Origin: BMS3ABIN04 sp965554225
Lineage (GTDB): Bacteria; Bacteroidota; Ignavibacteria; Ignavibacteriales; Melioribacteraceae
Assembly (NCBI GenBank): GCA_965554225.1
Contig: CBEVZC010000010.1
Span: 1 to 43,119 of the forward strand
DNA: 43,119 nt
Direction of reading: 5' to 3'
Part shown: positions 25,341 through 33,714 of the stretch, one piece after another
Position numbering within the stretch: position 1 is the stretch's first letter
Layout of the letters: each line of letters starts with the position of its first letter
The notes under the pieces: generated by a model
What the model was told of the DNA's origin: nothing
What the model saw: the letters and a program-made list of their open reading frames with translations, nothing else
Database searches by the model: none
Position numbers and translations under genes: made by a program

Positions 25341-25593
25341 GCTCAAAAATTTTCTAATTATTTATAAAGTTCTTTGTCTTAAAATAATAAAAAAAAAATG
25401 ATTTTATCAACAAAAAAAGTCATGTGTATCTTTTTTTACTGTAGAATCTAAGAAATGTTCCGTCAAAAATATATTAATACTTTTTCTTATTTTAATACAC
25501 ATTATTTAATTTTTATTGTATATTTTGTTGTTTTATATAATGCAACATGCTTAATGTTAATATTCTTCTCTAAATCTTGCTTGTAAATAAAGA

Positions 25594-26367
25594 ATGATAA
25601 AGAACTTAGTTCAGCAAATAGGAAATAAAACATTAGAATTTTTTCAAGCATGTGGTCAACTTTCGAGACTTTTTGCAAATATTTTAGCATTTTCACCTAA
25701 AATTTTTCGCAATAGAAGATTATTGTTCAATCAAATGGAACATATAGGGGTAAATTCATTACCGTTAGTGATTATTATTGCAGTTTTTACCGGAGCGGTT
25801 GCAGCGTGGCAGGCAGCATATCAGCTTAAAGGTTTGGCTCCTTTGTCATTTTTAGGAACAGCCACAAGCCGAGCTATCATTACAGAACTTGGACCGGTCC
25901 TTACCGGAATTATTATTGCGGGAAGAGTAGGTGCTTCTATTGCTGCTGAAATAGGATCGATGAAAGTTACAGAACAAATAGATGCTTTAGAAACCATGGG
26001 GATTAGTCCTGTAAGATTTTTGGCTATGCCAAGGTTTTATGCTTCAATTGTTATGATGCCTATTCTTATTGTTTTTGCCGATGTAATTGCGGTTTTGGGT
26101 GCTTTTATTGTATCTAATTATTTTCTTGGCATATCTTTTGATGTTTATTTCCTATCTGTCAAGCGTTTCTTTTTAATGAGTGACTTAATATTCGGAATGA
26201 TCAAAGGTATGTTTTTTGGCGGAGTTACTGCTTTACTTGGTTGTCAAATAGGTTTTAACACAGAAGGTGGTGCGGAAGGGGTTGGACTTTCAACAATTAA
26301 ATCTTTTGTACTTACTTCTGCAAGTATTTTGTTTTTGGATTATTTATTGTGGTCACTTATTTTTTAA
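25594..26367 (+). CDS. mlaE: MlaE/YrbE-family ABC lipid-transport permease
   Basis: The inner-membrane permease of the MlaFEDB-type system, which moves phospholipids between inner and outer membranes. The 257-aa protein has the family's five to six hydrophobic segments, GPVLTGIIIAGRVGASIAAEIGSM in two blocks, and the coupling motif EQIDALETMG (127-136) that contacts the ATPase. The partner ATPase (mlaF) and MCE-domain protein (mlaD), which usually follow directly, are absent; the next gene is a sugar transferase. It starts the plus-strand half of the window and is divergent from the ilvE leader. Confidence 0.92.
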   Translation: MIKNLVQQIGNKTLEFFQACGQLSRLFANILAFSPKIFRNRRLLFNQMEHIGVNSLPLVIIIAVFTGAVAAWQAAYQLKGLAPLSFLGTATSRAIITELGPVLTGIIIAGRVGASIAAEIGSMKVTEQIDALETMGISPVRFLAMPRFYASIVMMPILIVFADVIAVLGAFIVSNYFLGISFDVYFLSVKRFFLMSDLIFGMIKGMFFGGVTALLGCQIGFNTEGGAEGVGLSTIKSFVLTSASILFLDYLLWSLIF

Positions 26368-26438
26368 TTTTTAAAATTATTATGTTTTTATTCGAACATT
26401 AATTATCTAATAAAAAATATTTTTATTTAAATTGAATT

Positions 26439-27314
26439 ATGACAAAAAAATTTTTTGATTTTCTTATTGCTTCCTTTTTATTGGTGATTTTATCGCCTCT
26501 GATTTTAGTTTTTAGTTTGATTTTACTAATTGAACTGAAACAATTCCCGATTTTTGTTCAGGAACGAGGTCTTACGCTCAATAAGTTCAGATTCAAAATT
26601 ATTAAACTGAGAACCATTAAAAGCCACCATGCCAATCAATTAAATAAAAATGATAATAATGATATTTTCTTAAAACCGTTTTTAGCGGAGAAAATAACAC
26701 CATTTGCAAAATGGCTGCGTAAAACCGGATTAGATGAATTGCCGCAATTCATAAATGTGATTTTTGGACAAATGAGCTTAATTGGGCCCAGACCACTGAT
26801 GATGCAAGATTTAAGACTATTAAAAAATAATTACCCTGAATTTTATAAAGAGAGAAAAAAACTTAATTTAAAACCTGGTATTTCAGGACTTTGGCAACTT
26901 TTTGGAAATAGAGATCAAGGAGTTTCAAATCTGATTTATTTGGATTACCTTTACCAAAAGTATTCCTCAGTTAAATTAGACACAATGCTGCTTTTACATA
27001 CTATCCCGGTTATTACTTCAGCTAAAAACTCCGATGCAATTTTCCATTTTTCAAAATATAATATAGTAAAGCAAACAGAGAAATATAATTTTGCCACGCA
27101 GCTTAATGCAAAGTTAAATTTACCGGTTGATGTTGTTGACTTGATTTTAGAAACTGCTCACGAACGCGAAGGGAAATATGTAATAGAAATTCCGGAAAGC
27201 TGGTGGTATGTAAGTAATACTTTCAAAAATTTAGATAATGAAATAAGTCATGCTGAAATCTATAATCTAACTGAAGAAATGGATCAAAAACAAAGAGCCA
27301 AAAAATCTGCATGA
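26439..27314 (+). CDS. Polyprenyl-phosphate sugar-phosphate transferase (WcaJ/PssY-like catalytic domain)
   Basis: Members of this monotopic family load the first sugar phosphate onto undecaprenyl phosphate for O-antigen, capsule or exopolysaccharide. The 291-aa protein has one N-terminal hydrophobic re-entrant helix (about 6-32), KLRT at 56-59, the catalytic region GLDELPQFINV (97-107), GPRP (116-119) and KPGISGLWQ (145-153). This is the short form without the large four-helix N-terminal domain. After the normal end of the domain (about 200) there is a ~90-residue extension with no resemblance I know. No glycosyltransferases or flippases are adjacent, so its glycan is unknown; uppS in the same window supplies the lipid carrier precursor. 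Confidence 0.88.
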   Translation: MTKKFFDFLIASFLLVILSPLILVFSLILLIELKQFPIFVQERGLTLNKFRFKIIKLRTIKSHHANQLNKNDNNDIFLKPFLAEKITPFAKWLRKTGLDELPQFINVIFGQMSLIGPRPLMMQDLRLLKNNYPEFYKERKKLNLKPGISGLWQLFGNRDQGVSNLIYLDYLYQKYSSVKLDTMLLLHTIPVITSAKNSDAIFHFSKYNIVKQTEKYNFATQLNAKLNLPVDVVDLILETAHEREGKYVIEIPESWWYVSNTFKNLDNEISHAEIYNLTEEMDQKQRAKKSA

Positions 27315-27506
27315 TTATTTATAATGTTGAGAAATAGCCAATCTTTAGTTAAACCGGTACAATTATAATAGTTAATTACCACTTCCCCTGAAAAATTAGG
27401 AATTTTGAAAAAAGCTGTATTCACACAGAAATATATCTTTTTATTATTTATTTTTACCTAATTTTACAAAAGTAAAAAAAATTTTATCATCAAATTGAGT
27501 GGCAAA

Positions 27507-28847
27507 ATGTCTGAGTATACAGAAAGAATAATTACGGAAGTGATTGCTAAAAATCCAAGCGAACCTGAGTTTCATCAAGCAGTAAAAGAGGTTTCGGAAT
27601 CATTAGATTTGGTTTTTGAAAAATATCCGGAATACGAAGCTGCCAAAATTTTAGAAAGAATGGTTGAACCGGAAAGGACAGTGATTTTTAGAGTTCCGTG
27701 GATGGACGATCAAGGGGAATTTCATATTAATCGCGGTTTCCGAATTCAAATGAACAGTGCAATCGGTCCTTACAAAGGCGGACTTAGATTTCACCCCTCG
27801 GTAACCATGGGTATTTTAAAATTTTTAGCATTCGAACAAGTTTTTAAAAATAGTTTAACAACACTGCCGATGGGCGGTGGTAAAGGAGGTTCCGATTTTA
27901 ATCCGAAGGGGAAAAGTGATAATGAGATAATGAGGTTTTGTCAGAGTTTTATGACTGAACTATATAGTCATATTGGTCCTAATACGGATGTACCTGCAGG
28001 AGATATAGGAGTAGGAACAAGAGAAATCGGTTATTTGTTCGGTCAGTATAAAAGATTAAAAAAGGAATTTACGGGAGTACTTACAGGAAAAGGATTAAAT
28101 TGGGGCGGATCTCTTGTCCGCCCTGAAGCAACGGGTTTTGGAGTCGTTTATTTTACTCAGGAAATGCTAAAAACCAAGGGTGAAACAATTGAAAGTAAAA
28201 CAGTTGCCGTATCAGGTTTTGGTAATGTTGCTTGGGGAGTTGTACAAAAAGTAAATGAACTGGGCGGAAAGGTTGTTACTTTATCCGGTCCTGACGGTTA
28301 TATTTATGACCCTGATGGAATAAAAGGTGTAAAAGTAGATTACTTATTGAAACTGCGAGCAAGTAATAAAGATGCAGTAGAAGATTATTCGAAGAAGTTT
28401 GGTGTGGAGTTTTTCCCCGGTAAAAAACCTTGGGAAGTAAAAGTTGATGTTGCCATTCCCTCGGCCACACAAAATGAAATTTATGTTGAAGATGCAAAAG
28501 CTTTAGTAGAAAACGGATGTGTTGCTGTTTGTGAAGCGGCTAATATGCCTACAACAATTGAAGCATATCATGTATTTAGAGATGCAGGCATTTTGTTCGG
28601 TCCTGCAAAAGCTGCCAATGCCGGTGGTGTTGCAACGTCCGGACTTGAAATGTCTCAAAACAGCATGCGTTTACCGTGGCCCAGCGAAGAAGTGGATAAA
28701 AGACTTCATGAAATCATGGTACGTATTCATAATACTTGCATGACAACTGCAGAGAGGTTTGGAACGACAGGTAATTTAGTGGATGGGGCAAATATAGCCG
28801 GTTTCCTTAAAGTGGCAGATGCAATGTTAGACCAAGGGTTAGTTTAA
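27507..28847 (+). CDS. gdhA: Glutamate dehydrogenase, predicted NAD-type
   Basis: Hexameric ~50 kDa glutamate dehydrogenase (446 aa from ATG at 27507; a TTG four codons earlier is possible). It has GPYKGGLRFHPSV, the catalytic-lysine block PMGGGKGGSDF, NTDVPAGDIGVG and NAGGVATSGLEMSQN. The Rossmann part reads GFGNVAWG and LSGPDGYIYDP. F238, P262 and D263 (numbering from this start) coincide with the residues that set NAD preference in the Clostridium symbiosum enzyme, so I predict an NAD-linked, probably catabolic, enzyme. A hairpin terminator follows. It is the first gene of a duplicated gdh plus receiver/ATP-grasp unit. Confidence 0.94.
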   Translation: MSEYTERIITEVIAKNPSEPEFHQAVKEVSESLDLVFEKYPEYEAAKILERMVEPERTVIFRVPWMDDQGEFHINRGFRIQMNSAIGPYKGGLRFHPSVTMGILKFLAFEQVFKNSLTTLPMGGGKGGSDFNPKGKSDNEIMRFCQSFMTELYSHIGPNTDVPAGDIGVGTREIGYLFGQYKRLKKEFTGVLTGKGLNWGGSLVRPEATGFGVVYFTQEMLKTKGETIESKTVAVSGFGNVAWGVVQKVNELGGKVVTLSGPDGYIYDPDGIKGVKVDYLLKLRASNKDAVEDYSKKFGVEFFPGKKPWEVKVDVAIPSATQNEIYVEDAKALVENGCVAVCEAANMPTTIEAYHVFRDAGILFGPAKAANAGGVATSGLEMSQNSMRLPWPSEEVDKRLHEIMVRIHNTCMTTAERFGTTGNLVDGANIAGFLKVADAMLDQGLV

Positions 28848-28866
28848 TTCCATAAAAATCAATTTA

Positions 28867-28918
28867 AGAGCACTCAATCGTTTTAGCATATCGGTTGAGT
28901 GTTCTCTATATTTTTATT
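28867..28918 (+). terminator. Intrinsic terminator after the first gdh
   Basis: CACTCAATCG (28871-28880) pairs with CGGTTGAGTG (28892-28901), 10 bp with one G-U, extended by GAG/CTC, and is followed by TATATTTTTATT. It lies 20 bases after the stop codon and separates gdh from the next gene. Confidence 0.8.
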
Positions 28919-29021
28919 AATAGAAAAGTAAGTACATAAATAATATAGCAATATAGCTCAGGATATTAGTTTAATACTGAACCGTTCTTAATCGAAATTT
29001 GTTTTTTATCCGAAATAATCT

Positions 29022-32021
29022 ATGTCAGAAGATATTAGTAATTTAGCTATTGAAGATGTATTTAGTAGTCGTATTAAAAAGTTTCGAAAGCTTATGCCCT
29101 ATAAAATTAGGGAAATTCTTCTTGTCTCAAGCTTATATGATAAATATCTGTTTGAAGAGGACGGACGATTATACGAGTTAGTAAGAGAAGAATATCAATC
29201 GTTAAATTTAAGTCACTCTCCTGAAATTACACATGTTACAACAAGCCGCGAAGCAATAGAATTACTTCAAGACGTTAATCAATTTGATCTGATTTTAACA
29301 ACCATGCATATAGAAGATATGCACGTTATAAAATTTGCTCAGGAAATTAAAGCTTTCGGGATAAGGATTCCAATTATTCTACTGGCGTATGATAATCAAG
29401 AAAGAAAAGAAATTGCAAATAATTCGCAAGCTTCAATATTCGAGCAAATATTTATTTGGCAGGGTGATTATAGACTTTTGATCGGTATTATTAAGTCCAT
29501 TGAAGATAGAAAAAACATAGAAAATGATACAAAAGCTGTAGGGGTTCAGGTAATTATTTTAGTGGAAGATGATGTTAAATTTTATTCTGCCTATCTTCCT
29601 CTTATTTATACTGAAATATTTAAACAATCCCAACGTTTAATTTCTGAAGGAATTAACGCAACACACAGATTTCTTAGAATGCGTGCAAGACCAAAAATTA
29701 TACTATGCACAACATTTGAACAGGCATGGGATTACTTTGAGAAATATAAAAAAAATATTCTGGGTGTAATTTCGGATGTAAATTTTTTGCATAATGGGAA
29801 AAAGGACTCTGATGCCGGTATTAAATTAGTTCAAAAAATTAAAAGTGAAGTTGAAGACATTCCTATTCTCTTGCAATCAAGTCAGGCTGAACAAAAAATA
29901 AAAGCTGATGAATTAGATATTTCGTTTTTATTGAAAGGATCGCCGAAGTTAATGCATAAACTTAGGCGTTTTATGAATGACCATTTTGGGTTTGGAGATT
30001 TTATTTTTAGAACACCGGATGGAACAAGAGTAGGCCATGCGGCAAATTTAATAGAGTTGGAAGAACAAATCGAAAATGTCCCGGATGAGTCAATTCAATA
30101 TCATTCAGAGAAAAACCATTTTTCAACTTGGTTAAAAGCCCGGACCGAGTTTTGGTTAGCGAATAATCTTCGTCCTCGGAAAGTAAGAGAGTTCAGATCT
30201 GTTGAAGAATTACGTCAAACGCTCGTTTCAAGCATAAAGTTTTATATTGACATTCGTCAGCGGGGAATAATTACAGATTTTAATAAAGAAACTTTTGATC
30301 CTAAAAACAGTTTTGCAAAAATTGGTTACGGTTCGCTTGGCGGTAAAGCCAGAGGATTAGGGTTTATTAATAATTTAATTAGCAATTACAATATTTGGGA
30401 TAGATTTGAAGGTGTCGAAATATATGTACCCTCAGCGGTAGTTCTTGCTACGGATATTTACGATAGATTTCTGGAAGAAAATGACTTATTTGATTTTGCT
30501 ATTAACGAGACTGATGATAAAGAAATAACCGAAAGGTTCATGCTTGCAGATAAATTTCCGAGTGATGTATTATTACAATTAATTGATTTCCTGCATATTG
30601 TAAAAGAACCGTTGGCAGTCAGAAGCTCAAGTCTTCTGGAAGACTCACAATTTCAGCCTTTTGCCGGTGTATATGAAACTTTTATGATTCCGAATAACGA
30701 TAAGGATTTGGAAGAACGTTTGGAACAATTACTTCAATCAATAAAAAGTGTTTATGCCTCCACATTCTTAAAGAAAGCAAAAGACTATCTAAAAGCTACT
30801 TCTTATAGATTGGAAGAAGAAAAAATGGCTGTAATTATTCAGAAGGTTGTTGGCACAAGACATCAAAACCGGTTTTACCCGGATATTTCCGGTGTTGCCA
30901 AATCTTATAATTTCTATCCCATTACTCCGCAAAAGGCAAATGACGGAATAGCCTTAGTTGCTCTTGGTCTTGGTAAAACTGTTGTTGAAGGAGGAAATAC
31001 GGTAAGATTTTGTCCTAAATATCCTAAACATTTAATACAGTTCTTTTCGATTCAGGAAACATTAAAAAATACTCAACAGAATTTTTATGCGTTAAATCTT
31101 AATGCCGAATTCACGGGTGGTAATTTGCAGATGCTGGAACAATTGGTTGAAAATTATGAGCTTGATATTGCCGAAGAAGACGGAACATTAAGTTATGTAG
31201 GTTCAACGTATTCTCCTCAAAACGAAGCCATTTATGATGGTATATCAAGGGAAGGGATGCGAATTGTGACTTTTGCACCAATCTTAAAGCATAACTTAAT
31301 TCCTTTACCTAAAATTTTAGATACGCTTTTACACTATGGTACTTGGGGAATGGGTACACAAGTGGAGATAGAATTTGCAGTGAATACTTCCGTACCCAAG
31401 GGAGAACCCAAAGAGTTTGCAATGCTGCAGATGCGTCCGATGGTATTAAATCGTGAATCAGCAGACATTGATTTTACAGGTATTCAAGACAGCAATCTTA
31501 TTTGTAAAAGCGATCTGGTTTTAGGCGATGGAATTATTGAGGATATTAATGATATAGTTTATGTAGATATTCATGAATTTGAAAGGGCAAAAAGCCGGGA
31601 AACAGCAGTTGAAATAAGTCAGCTAAATTCCAAATTAGTAGCTTCGAATTCACCTTATCTATTAATTGGTATTGGTCGATGGGGAAGTTTGGACCCTTGG
31701 CTCGGTATTCCGGTTACTTGGGATCAAATATCCGGAGCTACGGTAATTGTTGAAGCCGGATTTGAAGATATAAATGTTGATCCGTCACAAGGTTCTCATT
31801 TTTTCCAAAACATCACTTCGTTCAGAATAGGTTATTTTACCATAAAGTCGAAAGACAAAAATTCTTTTGTCGACTGGGACTGGCTAGCTGCCCAAAAAAC
31901 GGAAGAAAAATTAAAGTACGCTAAGCATATAAGATTAAAAGAACAAATTGTTATTAAAATAAACGGTAAACAAAACAGTGGTGTTATTCTAAAGCCGAAC
32001 GTTAAAAATATTATCGAATGA
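29022..32021 (+). CDS. Double-receiver / PPDK-type ATP-grasp protein, copy 1
   Basis: A 999-aa cytoplasmic protein. Residues about 30-150 look like a receiver domain that has lost its phospho-acceptor (DLILTTMHIEDM has Thr where Asp is expected). Residues about 176-320 are a second receiver with an intact set: E182-D183-D184, acceptor D252 (GVISDV), S286/S287 and K305, plus a ~35-residue insertion in the first half. Residues about 435-810 are a PPDK_N/PEP-synthase ATP-grasp domain: GSLGGKARGLGFI, AVRSSSLLEDS, PFAGVYET, ALGLGKTVVEGG and QMRPMVL. The phospho-His swivel domain and PEP/pyruvate barrel of real PEP synthases are absent. A C-terminal ~190-residue module has GRWGSLDPWLGIPV and SQGSHFFQN. 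Probably a phosphorylation-responsive kinase or ligase of unknown target, encoded after gdh. Confidence 0.75.
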   Translation: MSEDISNLAIEDVFSSRIKKFRKLMPYKIREILLVSSLYDKYLFEEDGRLYELVREEYQSLNLSHSPEITHVTTSREAIELLQDVNQFDLILTTMHIEDMHVIKFAQEIKAFGIRIPIILLAYDNQERKEIANNSQASIFEQIFIWQGDYRLLIGIIKSIEDRKNIENDTKAVGVQVIILVEDDVKFYSAYLPLIYTEIFKQSQRLISEGINATHRFLRMRARPKIILCTTFEQAWDYFEKYKKNILGVISDVNFLHNGKKDSDAGIKLVQKIKSEVEDIPILLQSSQAEQKIKADELDISFLLKGSPKLMHKLRRFMNDHFGFGDFIFRTPDGTRVGHAANLIELEEQIENVPDESIQYHSEKNHFSTWLKARTEFWLANNLRPRKVREFRSVEELRQTLVSSIKFYIDIRQRGIITDFNKETFDPKNSFAKIGYGSLGGKARGLGFINNLISNYNIWDRFEGVEIYVPSAVVLATDIYDRFLEENDLFDFAINETDDKEITERFMLADKFPSDVLLQLIDFLHIVKEPLAVRSSSLLEDSQFQPFAGVYETFMIPNNDKDLEERLEQLLQSIKSVYASTFLKKAKDYLKATSYRLEEEKMAVIIQKVVGTRHQNRFYPDISGVAKSYNFYPITPQKANDGIALVALGLGKTVVEGGNTVRFCPKYPKHLIQFFSIQETLKNTQQNFYALNLNAEFTGGNLQMLEQLVENYELDIAEEDGTLSYVGSTYSPQNEAIYDGISREGMRIVTFAPILKHNLIPLPKILDTLLHYGTWGMGTQVEIEFAVNTSVPKGEPKEFAMLQMRPMVLNRESADIDFTGIQDSNLICKSDLVLGDGIIEDINDIVYVDIHEFERAKSRETAVEISQLNSKLVASNSPYLLIGIGRWGSLDPWLGIPVTWDQISGATVIVEAGFEDINVDPSQGSHFFQNITSFRIGYFTIKSKDKNSFVDWDWLAAQKTEEKLKYAKHIRLKEQIVIKINGKQNSGVILKPNVKNIIE

Positions 32022-32104
32022 TTTTATTATTCAAATTAAGTTACTTGGTAGGCAAAATTTTTTTAAAAAATGGATAAAAAAGTTTTAATACTTGATTATC
32101 TTTT

Positions 32105-32129
32105 TATAGTTTTAACTATAGATTTTTTC
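32105..32129 (+). terminator. Weak candidate terminator before the second gdh
   Basis: TATAGT and ACTATA arms around 32105-32120 form a short AT-only stem, followed by GATTTTTTCT. The stem is weak, so partial read-through from the upstream gene into the second gdh is likely. Confidence 0.35.
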
Positions 32130-32178
32130 TATTAGTTCATAAAATTTAAAATTCTTAAAACTTTATAAGGAGAAAAAA

Positions 32179-33540
32179 ATGTCACAGTACGTTCAAGATT
32201 TAATTTCTGCAGTTAAAGCTAAAAATCCAAACGAACCTGAATTTCTTCAGGCAGTATTAGAAGTGGCAGAATCTTTAGATGTAGTTTTAGAAAAACATCC
32301 GGAATACCGCGCTGCACGAATTTTGGAAAGAATGGTTGAACCGGAAAGAGTAATAGAATTCAGAGTTCCATGGGCAGACGAAGAAGGCGAAATTCATATT
32401 AACCGTGGATATAGAATTGAAATGAATAGCGCTATTGGTCCTTACAAAGGCGGACTAAGATTTCATCCTTCGGTTAACAGAAGTATCTTGAAATTTTTAG
32501 CTTTTGAACAAGTATTCAAAAATAGTTTAACCTCATTACCAATGGGTGGTGGAAAAGGCGGTTCGGATTTTGATCCTAAAGGTAAAGGCGATTTAAAAGT
32601 GATGAGATTTACTCAACAATTTATGAGCGAACTTTTCCGTCATATTGGCCCGAATACAGATGTTCCCGCCGGAGATATTGGCGTTGGCGGCAGAGAAATC
32701 GGTTACTTATTTGGTCAGTACAAAAAATTACGTAATGAATTTACCGGTGTTTTAACGGGTAAAGGGTTAAACTGGGGCGGTTCATTAATCAGACCGGAAG
32801 CAACAGGTTACGGAAGTGTTTATTTTGCTGCCGAAATGTTAGCTACTCGCGGACAAACTTTAGAAGGTAAAACTTGCTTAGTATCCGGAAGTGGTAATGT
32901 TGCTCAATACACCGTAGAAAAAATAAACCAGCTTGGCGGTAAAGTTGTTACACTTTCAGATTCAAGCGGATATATTTACGATGAAGCAGGAATTGATGCT
33001 GAAAAATTAGCTTTTGTAATGGAACTTAAGAATGTTAAGCGCGGCAGGATTAAAGAATATGCCGAAAAATATTCAAGCGCTGTTTATACACCGGTAGATA
33101 CTAATAGCGATCATAATCCACTGTGGAATCATAAAGCAGATTGCGCTTTCCCGTCGGCAACTCAAAATGAAATAAATGCTATTGATGCACAAAACCTTCT
33201 TAACAATGGTGTATTTGCGGTAACTGAAGGAGCTAATATGCCTACAACTTTAGAAGGTGCAAATTTATTCTTAGATAATAAAATTCTTTATGGACCGGCT
33301 AAAGCTGCTAATGCCGGTGGTGTTGCCGTTTCCGGTTTGGAAATGTCACAAAATAGCATTAGATATAGTTGGACGCGTGAAGAAGTTGACCAAAAACTTC
33401 AAGGTATAATGAAAAATATTCATAAAACTTGCGTTGATATGTCTGATAGATTCGGAATGCCTGGCAATTATGTTGCCGGTGCTAACATTGGCGGTTTCTT
33501 AAAAGTAGCAGACGCAATGATGGATCAGGGAGTTGTATAA
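32179..33540 (+). CDS. gdhA: Glutamate dehydrogenase, predicted NADP-type
   Basis: A paralogue of the gdh at 27.5 kb (453 aa), colinear throughout with the same catalytic blocks (PMGGGKGGSDFDP, NTDVPAGDIGVG, NAGGVAVSGLEMSQN). The coenzyme site differs: GSGNVAQY and LSDSSGYIYD put Ser at 238, 262 and 263, the pattern of NADP-dependent enzymes such as E. coli GdhA. I therefore predict an NADPH-linked, ammonia-assimilating enzyme. A strong AAGGAG ribosome-binding site precedes the ATG, better than that of its paralogue, suggesting high expression. It ends at its own terminator and is followed by the second receiver/ATP-grasp gene. Confidence 0.95.
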   Translation: MSQYVQDLISAVKAKNPNEPEFLQAVLEVAESLDVVLEKHPEYRAARILERMVEPERVIEFRVPWADEEGEIHINRGYRIEMNSAIGPYKGGLRFHPSVNRSILKFLAFEQVFKNSLTSLPMGGGKGGSDFDPKGKGDLKVMRFTQQFMSELFRHIGPNTDVPAGDIGVGGREIGYLFGQYKKLRNEFTGVLTGKGLNWGGSLIRPEATGYGSVYFAAEMLATRGQTLEGKTCLVSGSGNVAQYTVEKINQLGGKVVTLSDSSGYIYDEAGIDAEKLAFVMELKNVKRGRIKEYAEKYSSAVYTPVDTNSDHNPLWNHKADCAFPSATQNEINAIDAQNLLNNGVFAVTEGANMPTTLEGANLFLDNKILYGPAKAANAGGVAVSGLEMSQNSIRYSWTREEVDQKLQGIMKNIHKTCVDMSDRFGMPGNYVAGANIGGFLKVADAMMDQGVV

Positions 33541-33569
33541 ATTCTTAATTCCCAATATTTGTTCAAAGG

Positions 33570-33597
33570 CTCCCGTTTTTTAACGGGAGTTTTTATT
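33570..33597 (+). terminator. Intrinsic terminator after the second gdh
   Basis: CTCCCGTT (33570-33577) and AACGGGAG (33582-33589) form an 8-bp stem with a TTTT loop, followed by TTTTTATTT. It is the clearest plus-strand terminator in the window. Confidence 0.9.
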
Positions 33598-33650
33598 TAT
33601 ACGGTTTCCGCTTTCACTTTTTTAATTTATTAAATTTTACTTACTTTATT

Positions 33651-33682
33651 AATTACGTTAAAGAATTTTTGTTAACGTAATT
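33651..33682. repeat. Perfect inverted repeat upstream of the second receiver/ATP-grasp gene
   Basis: AATTACGTTAA (33651-33661) and TTAACGTAATT (33672-33682) are perfect 11-base inverted copies around a 10-base spacer; centre-to-centre distance is 21 bases, two helical turns. It ends 32 bases before the GTG start. There is no T-tract, so an operator or a 5'-leader hairpin is more likely than a terminator. Confidence 0.6.
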
Positions 33683-33714
33683 TGTCAAAAAAAATTTGAA
33701 GGGGTATTTATTAA

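Noticed and set aside
25404..25412. TTATCAACA, one mismatch from a DnaA box, at the strand switch of gene direction; possible replication origin
   Set aside because: Only a single imperfect box, and no dnaA, dnaN, gidA or rpmH nearby. The divergence is explained by the ilvE leader and mlaE starting back to back.
29022..32021. Phosphoenolpyruvate synthase as product
   Set aside because: Only the N-terminal ATP-grasp domain is present. The phospho-His swivel and PEP/pyruvate barrel are missing, so the reaction name is not supported.
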